A program made the translations under genes and the position numbers. Under the pieces are notes generated by a model, which did not search any database, was not told the DNA's origin, and saw nothing but the letters and a program-made list of their open reading frames with translations. A stretch of 64,000 bases of DNA from NCBI GenBank assembly GCA_026419785.1, contig JAODTK010000034.1:186001-250000 (forward strand). The letters run 5' to 3'. The stretch comes from Sclerodactyla briareus. Taxonomy: Eukaryota; Echinodermata; Holothuroidea; Dendrochirotida; Sclerodactylidae. The first letter of the stretch is position 1. Every line of letters begins with the position of its first letter. Below, piece after piece: positions 43,801-54,044 of the stretch.

Positions 43801-46318
43801 AAATCAAACAAAAACTAGAATTATTCATCGGCAGGTGGGGACTCTATGACAAAAAGCTCTCAAATATGAAGATTAGTACAATTGATGGAAACACTTCTGA
43901 GCCATCAATCTGGGCGATATTTTGAATTTCAAAATGACCGCCATTCAGAACGATTTTTTCCCCCTTTTTCAGGAAGTGAGATAGCTACAGGTATGATTTT
44001 GGTGGTTACTGCAGCATGTTAGCTACAATCCGTGACCACAAACTGACCTACTGAATAATCCGCCATGCGGATAGCTGTATCGTAATGATAGGTGGTCTTA
44101 CTCTTATCAATCTTCTGATCAAAATATCTTGCCGTGCCGTTGCCGTTAGCAGATAAGTGTGAGCGAAGGTTTACGCAGACTTCAATTATACCGGAGAGTT
44201 ATTTCAATGCGATGTCATAGCTTACATACAGGTACAAACCTACCGTTCGACGAGAACACATTTGCACTGGGGTCACACCCGACCACATTCGATCACCATT
44301 TTGGACATGCATGCAGCTTACCGCCATTCTGTATGTTGGGGCATCCCAGGTCGTAGAGTCCGAGCAGCAGTTGTTGTTTTCAGGGCATTCGTCAGTACAT
44401 TGGCAATCTTGCTTGTAGTCATAGTCGACCTTGCATCGTTTATAGCAGCTATCGTATGACACTAAGGAAAGAACAACAGCTTGGTAGTTAGATGCTCCCA
44501 TATTCGCAGGTTCAGGACGAATTTCCGCTCAAGCAGTGAGCTGAGTTATCATTGACCTGGCTCTCCAAACATAAGGATTATGTGATAGTTATGGGAAACG
44601 TACTCTCTGAGTAAAACTTACTGGCATAGCCGACTACTTTGCCAACAGGCTATACTTGAAGGCCAACACACCCGGTTTTCACTAATTTTCCATCTCCGTT
44701 TTCCAAGAAGAAAAAGAAGATGACCATTGCTTCCTACCACAAACAGCATCACTCCTGTACTTGTTATAGGAGAGCAACTGACCCAATCACACTTGGATCT
44801 AACCAGACATTGTTGACACGGATCTTCGCTGCAATTCGATTAACTTTGACCTGACTTCAGAACAATAGGGTTGGTGTGGATATGGTTCAGATACGTTCCT
44901 CTTTCATAGGATTTATCTATGGTCCACTAATCGTATTCACAAACTAAGATGTCGTTTGTATACAAAACTACAAAAACGTTCCACCATGAAACGAGGCAGA
45001 CAATAAACACAATAGATTTTCTCGATACCTCTTAAACCGAAAGCTGCACATAAAGTTTTACCTAATCGAACCACACATTCTGGACCTATCGTGTTTACAG
45101 TGATTTAAGACAACGGCTTTTTGTTGACCTCAGATGACCTTTAGAGTGCTACCAATAACCAACATACAATACATACCATATATGAGCTCAGCCGATTCAG
45201 GTCCTGGTCGAAGTATCGTGTTAATAGATTGGAAAGCCAAATCATATTTGTATCACTGCAGTCTAAATGCATCCGAGGCGCGTAAATTACCGGTACGAAG
45301 CGCGCAAACGCGCTTTACCTGATTTTAACCCCCCCCCCCCCCTCGGCGCAATTCCGCCAACATTTTCGCCAACATGCTGATCGTTTCCCTCTCTAATTTC
45401 AGATATCAGATGTGTAGTAAGCATCGGCGCACTCTAAAGAATGGAGGTACAGAGTTCACCGGTGGCACCGGTGACATTCTGATTCTACACCGCAAAAGAT
45501 GCGAGAATATATCAGTGATACTGAAGTGAGAAATAGTTGATAAAAGTAATTAGGAAAGTAAACACAATGGACTTATTATCATTTTGTCAGGAATTATAAT
45601 GTGAACACTCAAAGCATGTGTAATGGTAGTGGTGATAGAATTTCGCTAATGAGTATAACTTAGAATATTCCAAATAGAAGTTCACTGCTATTAATGTTCG
45701 AAAGACGAATATAAAAGTCTGAACGATACCAGTAACTTTCATGTATTTTTTTTCAGCTATAGCCAGGTCACCTACGAAATTGGTGCTCTTGTCACTCCAG
45801 TGATTTGTGAATTCTGCTCAACTTGTGTAGATTTTAAACCTCTCATGTATGGAACAATCTACACAACTGGTGTAAAAAGTTAACAACAGTGGTGAATTTT
45901 ACACCTGTCGCGATGGTGCACCAGCTCCACTAGTGACATGTAGAGTTCCTGCAAACTTTTATTAATTCATAGCTGTAACCGCGACAATCTGCTTCATTAC
46001 ACATGGTAATTGTTGCTACTAGGTGATTGTTACGTTATGGTTTATAACGACGCGCTATTGTTGTACACAACATCAGTTAACAATGCCTTACGCGTGTTCA
46101 CATTTTAAACAATCATATATTTCGGCATATCCGCGGAAAGGGTTGTGTTAGCAAATATAGTCCCTGAAGAGGAGCTGAATCACGGCGAAATATGGGAAAC
46201 ATTATTCTATATTCTTTATGGTTGCGGAGTTTCTCATTTCGCGTCATTTCTCATCCAAGCATGTCTTGAACATCAGGTATATGTATATATATATAATATA
46301 TATATATATTATATATAT

Positions 46319-46377
<59 letters not shown>

Positions 46378-49249
46378 ATAATTACCTAAATTATATACCG
46401 CATATAATTGATGTACGGTAAAAATATAGGCTTATGTGAATTTGACAAAACTTCAGTAAATCTAACTGCGTGTTGGCCCAATTCATAGATATATGATGTG
46501 AGACCATGGCGTCGTGCCCATTGCCCCCTCCCCCCAAAAAATGCTCAGGTGTCATGAAATGTTGTCATAGTTTGAATTAAAAAGGTACTCTCGAAATCGA
46601 AAGGTAGACTATATAGTCAATTGTTCTTTGATAACCATCGCGGAAAACCCCCAACAACCTCAACTAAACATATATCGAGGAATAATTCAATGTCATTGTC
46701 CTTCCACATGACTGTCCTAAGCCCGTGCTTGATATTTGACATCAAATATACACAGCGCCATCAATTAACCACCTGGGGTCATTACAGCTCAAGGCTTCTA
46801 CTGGCCGAGCAAATGCGAGCTAATGCATCGGGTGTTCCCAAATGGCGGTCAGCGGGCCGAAATTGCCCTCCGGATGAAGCATCCGGCACACCCTAAATAC
46901 CAAGTTAGGAATAATATGTTAAGGTTTTTCAGACAAGAAAAGGTAGGAATTATACGAACGCTCATCACGCTGAAAACGGCAATGCATGTCTTGCTTTACT
47001 ATCAATAAAATATTAAAATCAATTCTAGTCAACTAATATTGTGACCACTATATATTTTCCGGCTATAGGAAATGTTTTTTGTTCGATAATAATAACTCAT
47101 ACTAGAACTAATATTTGCGAACCACAAACTGCTCTTCTTTGACAATTTTTAGCTAAGGTGCTTGACAAATCATGGTGCCATTTGCTCCCTTCACTTAATC
47201 TAAAAACGCATGAGCTGCTGAAGTGACATTATTTTCATGTGCAGTTTATTTTAATTTATGAATATAAAAAATAGCCATCTGGCCATCACCATTTGGCGTC
47301 TAAGAACCCGAATTTGGAAAATTTGAATAGCACGGCTACGGTGAAAATTAATTCATGAGGTTTATTCATCCCCTTTTTTTCAGATAAGAATGGCTGTCTG
47401 GCACTCACCATTCAGCATCTGTAAAGACCTTACTTTAATAGATTTAGATTAGATTAATAGACTTATGTCGATTATAGGCCAAAAGTTGCATAAACATAAA
47501 GAAGTTAAGGTGAATTTCATTCTAATTTGTAATATTCACTTTCAATTTATTCATTGAAAATGGCCATCTGGAATCACCATTTGGCATTTGATAATAATTC
47601 ATCAAGAAATGCTACGCTGGCGCAGCACCAATGGTGCTTCTTCACTCGGATAGCCCGAAATCGCAAGAGCAGTGGCTTAAGGTGGAATTATACAAATGCT
47701 TCAAGTTTACTTTAGAATTATCACATAAAAATAGCCACCTGGAGATCACCAGTTGGCATTCGAGAAGACCTAATTTCGAAAATTTCGATACGCTGCGCGG
47801 CAACAAATCATGCCGCTTCGATTGGATAGCATAAAGCCGCCTGAACATATAGTGGCTAAAATTATTTTCGTATAATTTCCAGTTTATTTTCAATTTACTA
47901 CGTGAAAATGGCCATCTGGGCTCACCGTGCCTCTGAGAAGCCCATAATTTGAAGTTTCGGCTAAGCTTCGAAGCAACCAACGGCTGAATGGTGCCGCTCT
48001 GCTTCCAGTAAATATATCGTATCAACATACCGTTGGCTGTGAAAGTGAAATTCCTTTAAATTCCTTAAATGAAAAATGACCACTGAAGCTCCCCATTTGG
48101 CAACGGAGAACAATTCGGATCACGATAGTCAAGTCATGGCACACTAATTTATTTCACATTGCCCAGCTGCCCACTGGAGCATTATTGGTAATCCTGTAAT
48201 CCGCAGTGGTGCCTAACTAAAAGGTAAACGAATAAGTGGTAGCAGTAGCCTATCAACTGAAATATTTGAGATGTGAAGAATGGAATTGTAGCCTATCATC
48301 TATCAACTGAATATTGTCGAGAGCGTATTTTTCCGTCGGGAATAAAAAAGTTGTAAGTCTCGTAAATTTTAGGGGTGGTGCTTTTCTCCCATGAGGCACG
48401 GAAAGTGGGAAGTGTCTTTCCTGCTAGTATCCAACGAACATTTGTATGTATGTTGTGTGGTGGCGCTCTGCCTAAATAATTATTACCGGCAGACCCCCCC
48501 CCCCTCCCCCTCCCCCCCCCCCCCCCCCCCCTCCCCCTCCCCCCCCCCAAAAAAAAAATGTGTGAGACTCACATCATTTATATTTAGCGACAATATTGTC
48601 CGGTAGAAACTGGAGTCAATCAACCAACATGACCAATGCGTTAGCATGATGTCACGGTGCAAATAGCACAGTTCATTGTTCGCTAGGTATTGAGAGACGA
48701 CACTGTCTCTTTAAAGGTATTGACGGAGATTACGTAATAGGGTGAGAGTAATCCTTCAACAGTTAAATAGAGAAGAATTTTATGATATATGAGGATTCAA
48801 GAAGCACCGGCTGTTCCAATGAAGTGAACGCTAATTAGCGTAATCCAAGTGAAGGTCAACAATAGGCCTATTCTTGGAGAATTTGTCACAAGCTGAGAAA
48901 CCTAAAGACCAAATGGAAGCCTAACTGATACAGTTATGGAACCACTTGCATTAATTCCGAGTTGAGTTGTTCTCAAGATAGAACACTTAAAGAAATATAG
49001 TGCTGAAATAGTTGCAACTATGTGGACCTTACTTTGGTCCGCAACCCTCCGTGTAGAATCGGAGCAACGTTCCGTATCATCGCACACTTCTGTTTGCACT
49101 GACCGGGTATTGGTTTTGTAAACGTTCAGGCAGCGATGCTTACAGCTGAGTAAATCGTCTGAGAAGGAACACATAGCACGGATTACTGATGGATCCAAGA
49201 ATATTGAAAATAATATCATGAATAGAAGTGAATATATGGCCACGGTCAT
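32149..49249 (-). CDS. ENDOU: Secreted SMB-EndoU endoribonuclease gene
   Basis: On the minus strand, exons at 49249-49033 (signal peptide), 44461-44322, 43462-about 43242 and 41884-41768 (somatomedin-B domains), then 40960-40821, 36537-36341, 35016-34785 and 32454-32149 (EndoU domain) follow the architecture of vertebrate ENDOU (placental protein 11): signal peptide, SMB repeats, EndoU. EndoU enzymes cleave RNA at uridines, depend on manganese or calcium, and leave 2',3'-cyclic phosphates; family catalytic residues are two His and a Lys. All three candidates are visible: GFEHVF, GFHNWI and WNGAMK. Intron phases agree at most junctions. One-base frame breaks occur in at least four exons, twice in compensating pairs. 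The gene is large because of transposon-filled introns. Family assignment is very secure; whether it is intact depends on whether the breaks are sequence errors. Confidence 0.92.
32455..34097 (-). other. EndoU intron; G-rich tracts
   Basis: Contains poly-G runs near 33418-33427 and 33443-33454, and two hAT-like end sequences (GATACGCCAGTG near 33320, CTACGTAACTG near 33610) without visible partners. No other gene recognised. Confidence 0.5.
34098..34141 (+). repeat. (CGGCT)n pentanucleotide microsatellite
   Basis: About seven CGGCT units, GC-rich, in the EndoU intron beside the inverted-repeat element. Confidence 0.9.
34155..34440 (-). mobile_element. Element copy A, inverted relative to copy B
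   Basis: The segment 34289-34378, reversed, matches 35298-35390 closely, sharing GCGTATCACCGCG, GGAATATCTTCCT, CAATATGCATG and GCTGCTGCCTTTT. Similarity extends weakly to both sides. The left end GATTCCATAGATGCGTATGC also resembles the left end of copy B. No coding capacity. Confidence 0.8.
34785..35016 (-). CDS. ENDOU: EndoU exon: two catalytic histidines
   Basis: Acceptor CATCTTTCCACCCAG and donor GAG|GTGAGA. It reads EFASVEAVK, then in the next frame KMKEMW, then back in the first frame [18 protein letters not shown] and [12 protein letters not shown], then in a third frame [12 protein letters not shown] up to the donor. Each piece aligns with the family in order. The first two breaks compensate. 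The third is offset by one base and, if restored, makes the exon exit in phase 0 as the last exon requires. The His residues in GFEHVF and GFHNWI are the presumed catalytic pair. No nonsense change arises except through these shifts. Confidence 0.93.
35097..35490 (+). mobile_element. Element copy B, about 400 bp, with TIR-like ends
   Basis: The left end GATTCCATAGATGCGTATGCG and the right end, reversed (GATCCATGAGAGGATGCG), are similar. The interior matches copy A in reverse orientation. It looks like a MITE of unknown superfamily. Confidence 0.7.
36341..36537 (-). CDS. ENDOU: EndoU exon: N-terminal helical part
   Basis: After acceptor TTTCTTTGTAG one base precedes 65 open codons and one base follows at ATTG|GTGCCG. 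It reads LFTSFDES, then [32 protein letters not shown] and ends SQALI. This matches the family blocks LFxxVDE, TFxxFxxLLDNY and FLDxIxxTxVM. The single base left (G) joins GT of the next exon to give Gly, so the phase fits. No frame break. Confidence 0.93.
36765..36870 (-). repeat. Degenerate (CAAGTC)-type satellite
   Basis: CAAGTCA recurs at least five times, the reverse complement of the GACTTG units at 9.6 and 12.4 kb. It probably represents the same satellite class in opposite orientation. Confidence 0.6.
37320..37342 (+). repeat. Poly-C run of about 20 bases
   Basis: Nearly unbroken C tract in the EndoU intron. Confidence 0.95.
37441..37893. repeat. Compound (CA)n/(AT)n array, higher-order period
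   Basis: Runs of AC and AT alternate. The junction ATCTAACATATATACACACACACACACAG occurs near 37592 and again near 37740, about 148 bp apart, so the microsatellite is organised in larger tandem units. Confidence 0.93.
37894..39740. mobile_element. Outer hAT-like element
   Basis: The left end CAGGGGCGGCGCCAGG and the right end, reversed (CAGGGGCGGCGCCACAGG), share 14 terminal bases. It sits at the end of the AT array; flanks TATATATA and TATATAAG are compatible with an 8-bp duplication but uninformative in AT sequence. Subterminal G or C runs lie next to both ends. It is interrupted by a second element at 38441-39495. No transposase frame. Confidence 0.8.
38441..39495. mobile_element. Inner hAT-like element, nested
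   Basis: The left end CAGGGGCGTAGCGAAAGG and the right end, reversed (CAGGGCCGTAGCGAGCGG), form terminal inverted repeats of the hAT type. The flanks GTAAACAT and GTAACAT are an 8-bp target duplication with one base lost. Poly-G and poly-C runs lie next to both ends. A GCGCGCGAAGCGCGC palindrome lies near 38765 and a CTTTTCC-rich polypyrimidine tract at 39240-39410. Confidence 0.82.
40040..40205. repeat. GATGAT-rich low-complexity tract
   Basis: Irregular ATGATGATATGATG repeats just left of the SINE at 40290. A similar tract, GATGATGATGATG, occurs at 40751-40795 on the other side. Confidence 0.8.
40290..40640 (-). mobile_element. tRNA-derived SINE
   Basis: On the minus strand the head at about 40622-40545 has CAGTTGGTAGAGCGCCAG (box A) and GGGGTTCGAATCCC (a perfect box B). 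The body continues leftwards with CCAGCGCAAGGGGTTGGAGC and ends in CTCTGCTCGGCAAG. The body matches 20230-20490. The body reads through as a long open frame but the protein is only the SINE translated. Confidence 0.85.
40821..40960 (-). CDS. ENDOU: EndoU exon: start of the catalytic domain
   Basis: After acceptor TTTCTGTTCACGTAG it begins with two bases that complete an Ile codon with the preceding SMB exon, then [19 protein letters not shown], the classic EndoU start (LWxxDxNR). It continues through a Tyr/Asp-rich loop to IPNKS at TCA|GTAATC. The next exon needs two left-over bases, so the exit phase is one base off: an indel, a different donor or a missed small exon. Confidence 0.9.
41768..41884 (-). 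CDS. ENDOU: Somatomedin-B exon 3, intact
   Basis: A 117-bp exon, phase 1-1, with acceptor TCTCACATTCAG and a consensus donor (TGTA|GTAAGT). It encodes SCADRCGDG, then [21 protein letters not shown]: all eight cysteines of a somatomedin-B knot with normal spacing and no frame break. SMB domains are small extracellular disulfide modules that mediate protein binding. A symmetric phase-1 exon is typical of shuffled modules. Confidence 0.95.
42980..43063 (-). CDS. Candidate exon, unassigned
   Basis: Acceptor TTAATTTATTTCCAG and donor AAG|GTAATA bound 84 bp, open for 28 codons in phase 0 ([20 protein letters not shown], then GRRGACVK). I do not recognise a domain. Its 0-0 phase does not fit between the phase 1-1 SMB exons, so it may be a spurious open segment, an alternative exon or shifted by an indel. 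Confidence 0.3.
43242..43462 (-). CDS. ENDOU: Somatomedin-B exon 2, frame-broken, with linker
   Basis: After acceptor TTTTCTCTCATATAG the phase-1 frame gives a Thr/Pro-rich linker ([14 protein letters not shown]). The first cysteines (EPDSCAG) are in another frame, and the rest ([17 protein letters not shown], then [12 protein letters not shown]) in a third. All eight cysteines are present in order, so this is an SMB domain with one or two base indels. The donor is uncertain (GTTACC after 43242 or GTAGAT after 43253). Confidence 0.85.
44322..44461 (-). CDS. ENDOU: Somatomedin-B exon 1, one frame break
   Basis: Acceptor TTCTTTCCTTAG and donor GGCG|GTAAGC. It reads [15 protein letters not shown], then [21 protein letters not shown] in frame. 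The eighth cysteine (TGC in GGGATGCCCC) is one base out of frame, exactly six residues after the CC pair as in the family. Restoring one base also gives a phase 1-1 exon like SMB exon 3. It is preceded, across the intron, by the single base left by the signal-peptide exon. Confidence 0.88.
44815..45245 (+). repeat. Relic of the 308-bp repeat family
   Basis: Contains ACAATAGGGTTGGTG, TTCTGGACCTATCGTGTTTACAG, GACCTCAGATGACC and GTATCGTGTTAATAG in the order seen at 18495-19435. Diverged, within the EndoU intron. Confidence 0.7.
45246..47239 (-). other. EndoU intron; no exon recognised
   Basis: Contains a poly-C run (about 45330-45343), a GAAGCGCGCAAACGCGC motif near 45298 and an (AT)n tract at 46277-46382. 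I saw no SMB-like cysteine pattern on the minus strand. Confidence 0.5.
46277..46382. repeat. (AT)n microsatellite
   Basis: TATATA runs with periodic AATA breaks. Confidence 0.95.
47240..48130 (+). repeat. Degenerate tandem repeat, about 170 bp, six cores
   Basis: The core AAAATGGCCATCTGG(A)TCACCATTTGGCAT recurs near 47268, 47387, 47557, 47728, 47904 and 48072, mostly about 170 bp apart. It is often preceded by CAGTTTATTTTCAATTTA and followed by GAGAAGACC and AATTTCGAAAATTT. Copies are diverged by substitutions and indels. Not coding. It lies in the first EndoU intron. Confidence 0.85.
48455..48550. repeat. C-rich tract beside a hAT subterminal block
   Basis: GTGGTGGCGCTCTGCCTAAATAATTATT resembles blocks near 11548 and 56868. 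It is followed by about 55 bases of almost pure C with a few T, ending in an A run. Confidence 0.75.
49033..49249 (-). CDS. ENDOU: EndoU first coding exon: signal peptide
   Basis: ATG at 49249-49247 opens [18 protein letters not shown], a typical signal peptide, followed by a cysteine-containing stretch (LLSCKHRC, later [11 protein letters not shown]). The first two cysteines look like an SMB start, but the CxC and CC pairs are not in place, so it is a degenerate or frame-broken SMB or a linker. The donor CAAA|GTAAGG leaves one base, which fits the phase-1 start of SMB exon 1. A secretory signal fits the extracellular SMB modules. Confidence 0.7.
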
Positions 49250-52069
49250 CGTAACATCTGGCTGCTTGATTGCCTCATCGTTAGGCTACTTATTTCATAT
49301 CACACATAGGCCATTCATCGTTCGTGACCCTTGTCGGTAGGCCTACGAGATGCGGGTTATTCTGGCTATGTGTGAATTAATTAAACACAACGAACAAGTA
49401 GCGTCATCGAAGACCGCCATTGGATAAGAATAATGCATCGTTGTAATCCAGTTCAATCAGCAGTAAGCGCCTTGGAATAAGCCTGTTCACGGTTAGCCTA
49501 CAGTTAATGATATTATATTTATATGATAGTGTGTCACGGTTCATACGGGTACACTGGTCTCTAGCAGTATAGAACAGTAGTGCGGGTTTGCACGAATTTA
49601 AAAAAAAGTGCTCGGTCAAGAGCCTATGAGTTATAGAGGAAATGCAAAGGCTGAAGAAAGAGGTTTTTTTTTTTTTTTTTTGGGGGGGGGGGGGGGAACG
49701 TGACTAATATTATCCATCACTGAACCCTACTGGGTGAAAAAATCTCCGCCCCCGGATGAGGTTGGTAAAAGTCCCCCCCCCCCCCCTCCGACATACAGTA
49801 TCTCCGATCACCGTTAAATTAAATGAAAACCCATAACCCATGATCAAGTTCCCGTATGCGGGATAGAAGATGAGATTCCACACGTGCAGATGCGCGGGAT
49901 GCTGCTTGACGTCATTAATGACGGATTTACTCAAACATGAACGAGGGAGCTGCCCAGGCGGTGTACGGTTTGCAGGGACAAATTCTGTATCGGCAAAAAC
50001 TGATTGAAATAAGATGGAACGAACCATGACTATGCAAATGGATCATGCGTCCTCCGCGGCATCGATGCCGATTCACTCTAAAGAAAATCGTTGAAAATCT
50101 TCCTCATAAGGCGAGTGACGTGCCGTATATAGTAATGAGCTGTAGCGTGTTAGTTGGCTTCCTACCTAATCATACAGCTCTCCTCGTAATATATTATCCG
50201 CAAAACTGCGAATTCCTCTGCACTTTCCCCCCTAAATATAGGCTGGGGGTCCTTTGCATGCTTCAATTAGAACATCCACACCATACGTACACTGGGTACA
50301 GGAATCGTACCCCGCCATTATTTAAAAAAAATTGTGTACTTTACCATAGTTGACTCCACCATGTGCATCTAGGGATATCTATGTATCTAAAAAACTTTCC
50401 CCCACAACCTGTAATTTTCCCCATGTTTTTATGGCCTTTTTTACAGTGCAATAGGGTATGATAAATAAGCTATGCTGCAATTGCCCATATACAGGTAGTT
50501 TCAGCGTTGCACGAAACCGTGTGCGGAACGATTTGTTCGTACTCGACTGATAGAAACTACAGATCCTACCAGCATTAAAGGACACTGCAGGATGAATGAA
50601 AAAGAAGGCTAATATATCAGCTGGAGAAAGTCTGCATGCGTCAGTCTAACTCGAAGTTCATACGACTTTCCTGTTGAACAGAGTTCAGTCTCTCGAAGTG
50701 TTGTGCAGGTGTATCGCGCAAGATCACTTGCATCCCCATCTTCCTGAAAATGATGTCTTACTTGCCAACCCTGCGAACATTCTTTTGTTTTTCTATGAAA
50801 TTCCGTACATTAATTTCACTCTGAAAAGCATTCATTCTAATGTGGGAGAGGATTGCTGTAGTGGATTGGTAGGGTTGTGCGACCGTAACTTCGGTTGAGA
50901 AAAAATAACAAAACGTCTGCTAAAAGTTGACGGAGTTGACTAATTCAACAAAATGAAACAAGTAAATAACATGACCTACTTCCCTGAGTTGTCCATGTGT
51001 CATTGCGCAATGGGTTTCTTCCCAATTTCTTTCTCATAATGGACCAAATTTGGAAGGCCAATAACTCCACATAGGAACATATATCGAAACGGCTTTGGAC
51101 CTGTGATAAGTTTTTCCCCATTCTCCACAATTCACCTCTGTTTTATTAAGCCTGCAGTTGTCCCTTTCAACTTGAACACTCGTACGCATTAACACTGGTA
51201 TGGTGGAACATGATATTTTTGGCCACTCGATAAATGGTGTTAGTTCAAGAATATCGTCGACGGCAGTTATGGGAGAATCTCGACTCCGTTCCCGAGATTT
51301 TCACGTGAGCATGCGCCTTACGCAACCGCGAACTGAACATGCTAATAAATCAATCCCGGGCATTGTACCATCATCAGGGAGTGTCTCGTCTCAGCTGGCT
51401 ATACAAACCCAGGACAAATTTGCTCAATATTGGCCTCACTACATTGGTATTCATTCTTAGAATGCTTTTTACGAATGAATTAGACAGCAAATTATCAGTT
51501 ATTTCCAGGCGCAGGACATTCCTCTGTCTTAGGCAATCGTGGCTTTTTGTATTAGTCAGAGGTGAATTTTATATCTTTGAGTTATTCCTCACGCTACCCC
51601 TTTCACCTTCGTCTCATCTAATTCACCTAAGCCTTCTATCTTTTCTATTTTCTCTTCTTTTTCATTCCTTTTCTGGAAGGTCGAAGGAATAGATGCAGTC
51701 ATGCATTGTGTATTGGGTGTGTGGGTGGTATGTCACGTTCTTTTAAGATGACAAGTATCTACAGAACGCAGCATCCATTCAGTTCAAATTAGACCTGTTC
51801 CTTACAGTATATAGGAAAGCCCATGCTTGGTTTTTGGCTCTGGGTACATAAAGTCAACAGAGTCAAAGTCTTGGAAGCCTGTAATGTCGATAACTGTGCA
51901 ACGAGAGGGTGCAGAGAGGCTCATACCTATTACTTTCATATGTAGAGTAGATGTGCACTATTATTTTGGATCAGACAAGTCACCAGACGTCAAATAATGA
52001 GAGGCTTGTGAGCACAATAACTGTGGAATGAATGATGTAAGAGTTTTTTTTTTTTTTTTTTGATACTTG
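49250..52069. other. Upstream flank of EndoU gene; no gene recognised
   Basis: The minus-strand promoter of the EndoU gene should lie in the first part; I found no clear TATA or initiator. A T17-G14 run lies at about 49663-49696 and a C run near 49773-49787. Short open frames (for example 51200-51692) show no family motif. Confidence 0.4.
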
Positions 52070-52570
52070 GTACGAGGGTTGCCTTTGGAGTAATGATCCC
52101 ACGGGTTTGAATACGGTCTCAAGGTTTCACCTGAGGTCTAAAGCCAGGCGAGCATGGAACTCTGTCACCAATGATGTGAGAGCTCATACTGGCATGAAGG
52201 GTTTACCATGTAGGCAATATCCCTATTGTTTTTGGGTTGGTCCAAGGTCACCGAATGTCAACAAGTTAAAGTTTGAAACGTTTCAGCCCCAAAAAACGTG
52301 TGACAAAATTGAGTAGAGAGTTCACACTTGTGCACGAGGGTTACCATTTGGGGAGAGATGCATACTGGTTTTGAGTCAGGTCCAAACCAGTAGGCATCTA
52401 CTCCAAATGGCAATAGGTCCATGGGGTCAACAAGGTCAACGACCATGTATGTATGAGTCACTGCATGGTGCAAACAAAATGATGTAGAGAGCTCATTCTT
52501 GGCACGAAGGGTTGTCATGTGTTGTAGATGTTCCTTATTGTTTAGTGAGGTCCAAGGTCACCGAAAAAAC
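52070..52570 (+). repeat. Diverged tandem repeat, about 140-170 bp
   Basis: GAGAGCTCATACTGGCATGAAGGGTT (near 52178), GAGAGTTCACACTTGTGCACGAGGGTT (near 52316) and GAGAGCTCATTCTTGGCACGAAGGGTT (near 52487) mark three units. GGTCCAAGGTCACCGAA and TGGGGTCAACAAGGTCAACG recur between them. No coding potential. Confidence 0.8.
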
Positions 52571-53982
52571 AAATATCCCTTCAGTCCAATTCATGTTTGC
52601 GGCGAAGGAATCACTGGCCTTTTGGATTCCTGTTTGCTTAAGTGTCATTGCCTTTTCTCTGGTCCTTTTAATTTTCGTGGTTTTTATCGGTTTTCATATT
52701 AAATTTTTGCAAGGTTTGAGTAATGGAGAACGTTATGAGTGTTGTTGTTTTTTTCCACAAGGAGTAATGGATCAATTGATTTTGATTGAAGCTTGACACG
52801 TTTCGTTTTGTAGATCCGAGCCCTAATCAACCGACTTGCCCCAGATGACACTTGGCAATTACTAGTGGCCTCCTACCTCTGAGGGCCTGGAAATATCAAA
52901 TTCCTTGTGACAATCGTATAAAAAAACAACAATCGGGCCATCTCAACGTTTCCAATATATAACTGATTAGGACGACTTCATATTGTTCTATTCGTAGCAG
53001 GGAAAGTGCTAACGGGCTTGTAATGTTACATTCACTGGACGATTCTTTAAGACTGCTATGTGGCTATTTCGATCATTTATGGATCAATATATATACGAAA
53101 TTGAGCACGACAGCAAGAAGCTCATTGTACCGGGCCACGTCGCCAAGCTTCCGACTTGGCGGTTGGTGAGGTCCGCCGTTATAAATTCGCGTCCCAAAGA
53201 TTTACACAACCCACTATAATCCAGCCAGTGCCTCTAACTGCCCCCTCCCCCCCCCCTCCCATCCCATCCGCCTTCTCCCTCCTTCTTACTTGCGACCTAA
53301 AGACTCCGTAGGAGATTGTTCTCGGCACCGAGTCCTCTCCACAAATAAGTTGAAAGAAAATAAGAGAAAGTAAAATGGAATTGAGGCGCATAACCTTACT
53401 ATAATCTAATCCATTATTCAAGTATACGCCAGTAAATGCATGTTTTCCGTGTTCTGGTACCGTTAAATGCCACTCCTTGTGTGATGGGTTTCTAATTGTT
53501 TTTTGAGCACATTGGATTGAAATTGAATTTGTATTGATAAGTGATATGCCTATCCCATTACTTATAAGAGAGCCGGATTTTCTTTCTATGATGTATATAC
53601 ATCAAGATACCCTTAGTCTGTTATGATCATCAGCCAAACGACGGATAGCCTACCCCCACGTTGTTACATTCGACCAATAATAGTCATGCATCAGGCCTGG
53701 TGGCAATACGTCTTCCTCAATATCTAAGGGTACCGCTGTGGTGTTTTAGGAAACCGTGATAACATCCTTTATCTATTGCATGCTGTGGAGTGCTGCCTGG
53801 ACAAGCTGCAGACTGTGGAAGCATGGGGCTTGTAAGCTTCCATTCTCTTCACTCGGCCTCTCATATGTTTCGTCTCAAGCCTCTTACGTCCCGACTATTT
53901 CATTACGGCAATCTGTCATTCACCGTCAAACTGATAACGTATGGCGTGACTCCTCTCTGGTTCTTCCTAAAAAAAAAAAGAA
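52571..53982. other. No gene recognised
   Basis: A hydrophobic open frame at 52600-52750 (+) has no splice support or family match. A C-rich tract lies near 53240-53260. Confidence 0.4.
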
Positions 53983-54044
53983 ATGACAACATTCAGTTTT
54001 TCCTGTTTCTGTTCGTTGTGCAACTAAGTGTTTCAGATACAACG
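53983..54044 (+). CDS. Possible signal-peptide exon
   Basis: Just before a good donor (ACG|GTGAGT) one frame reads IQFFLFLFVVQLSVSDTT, which looks like a signal peptide with a cleavage region. The nearest ATG (53983) is in a different frame, directly after an A11 run where a length error is likely. If real, it could be the first exon of the fibrinogen-related gene downstream on the same strand. The evidence is slight. Confidence 0.2.

Noticed and set aside
52512..52796. Hydrophobic plus-strand frame resembling a membrane protein
   Set aside because: Starts inside a tandem repeat, no splice or family support.
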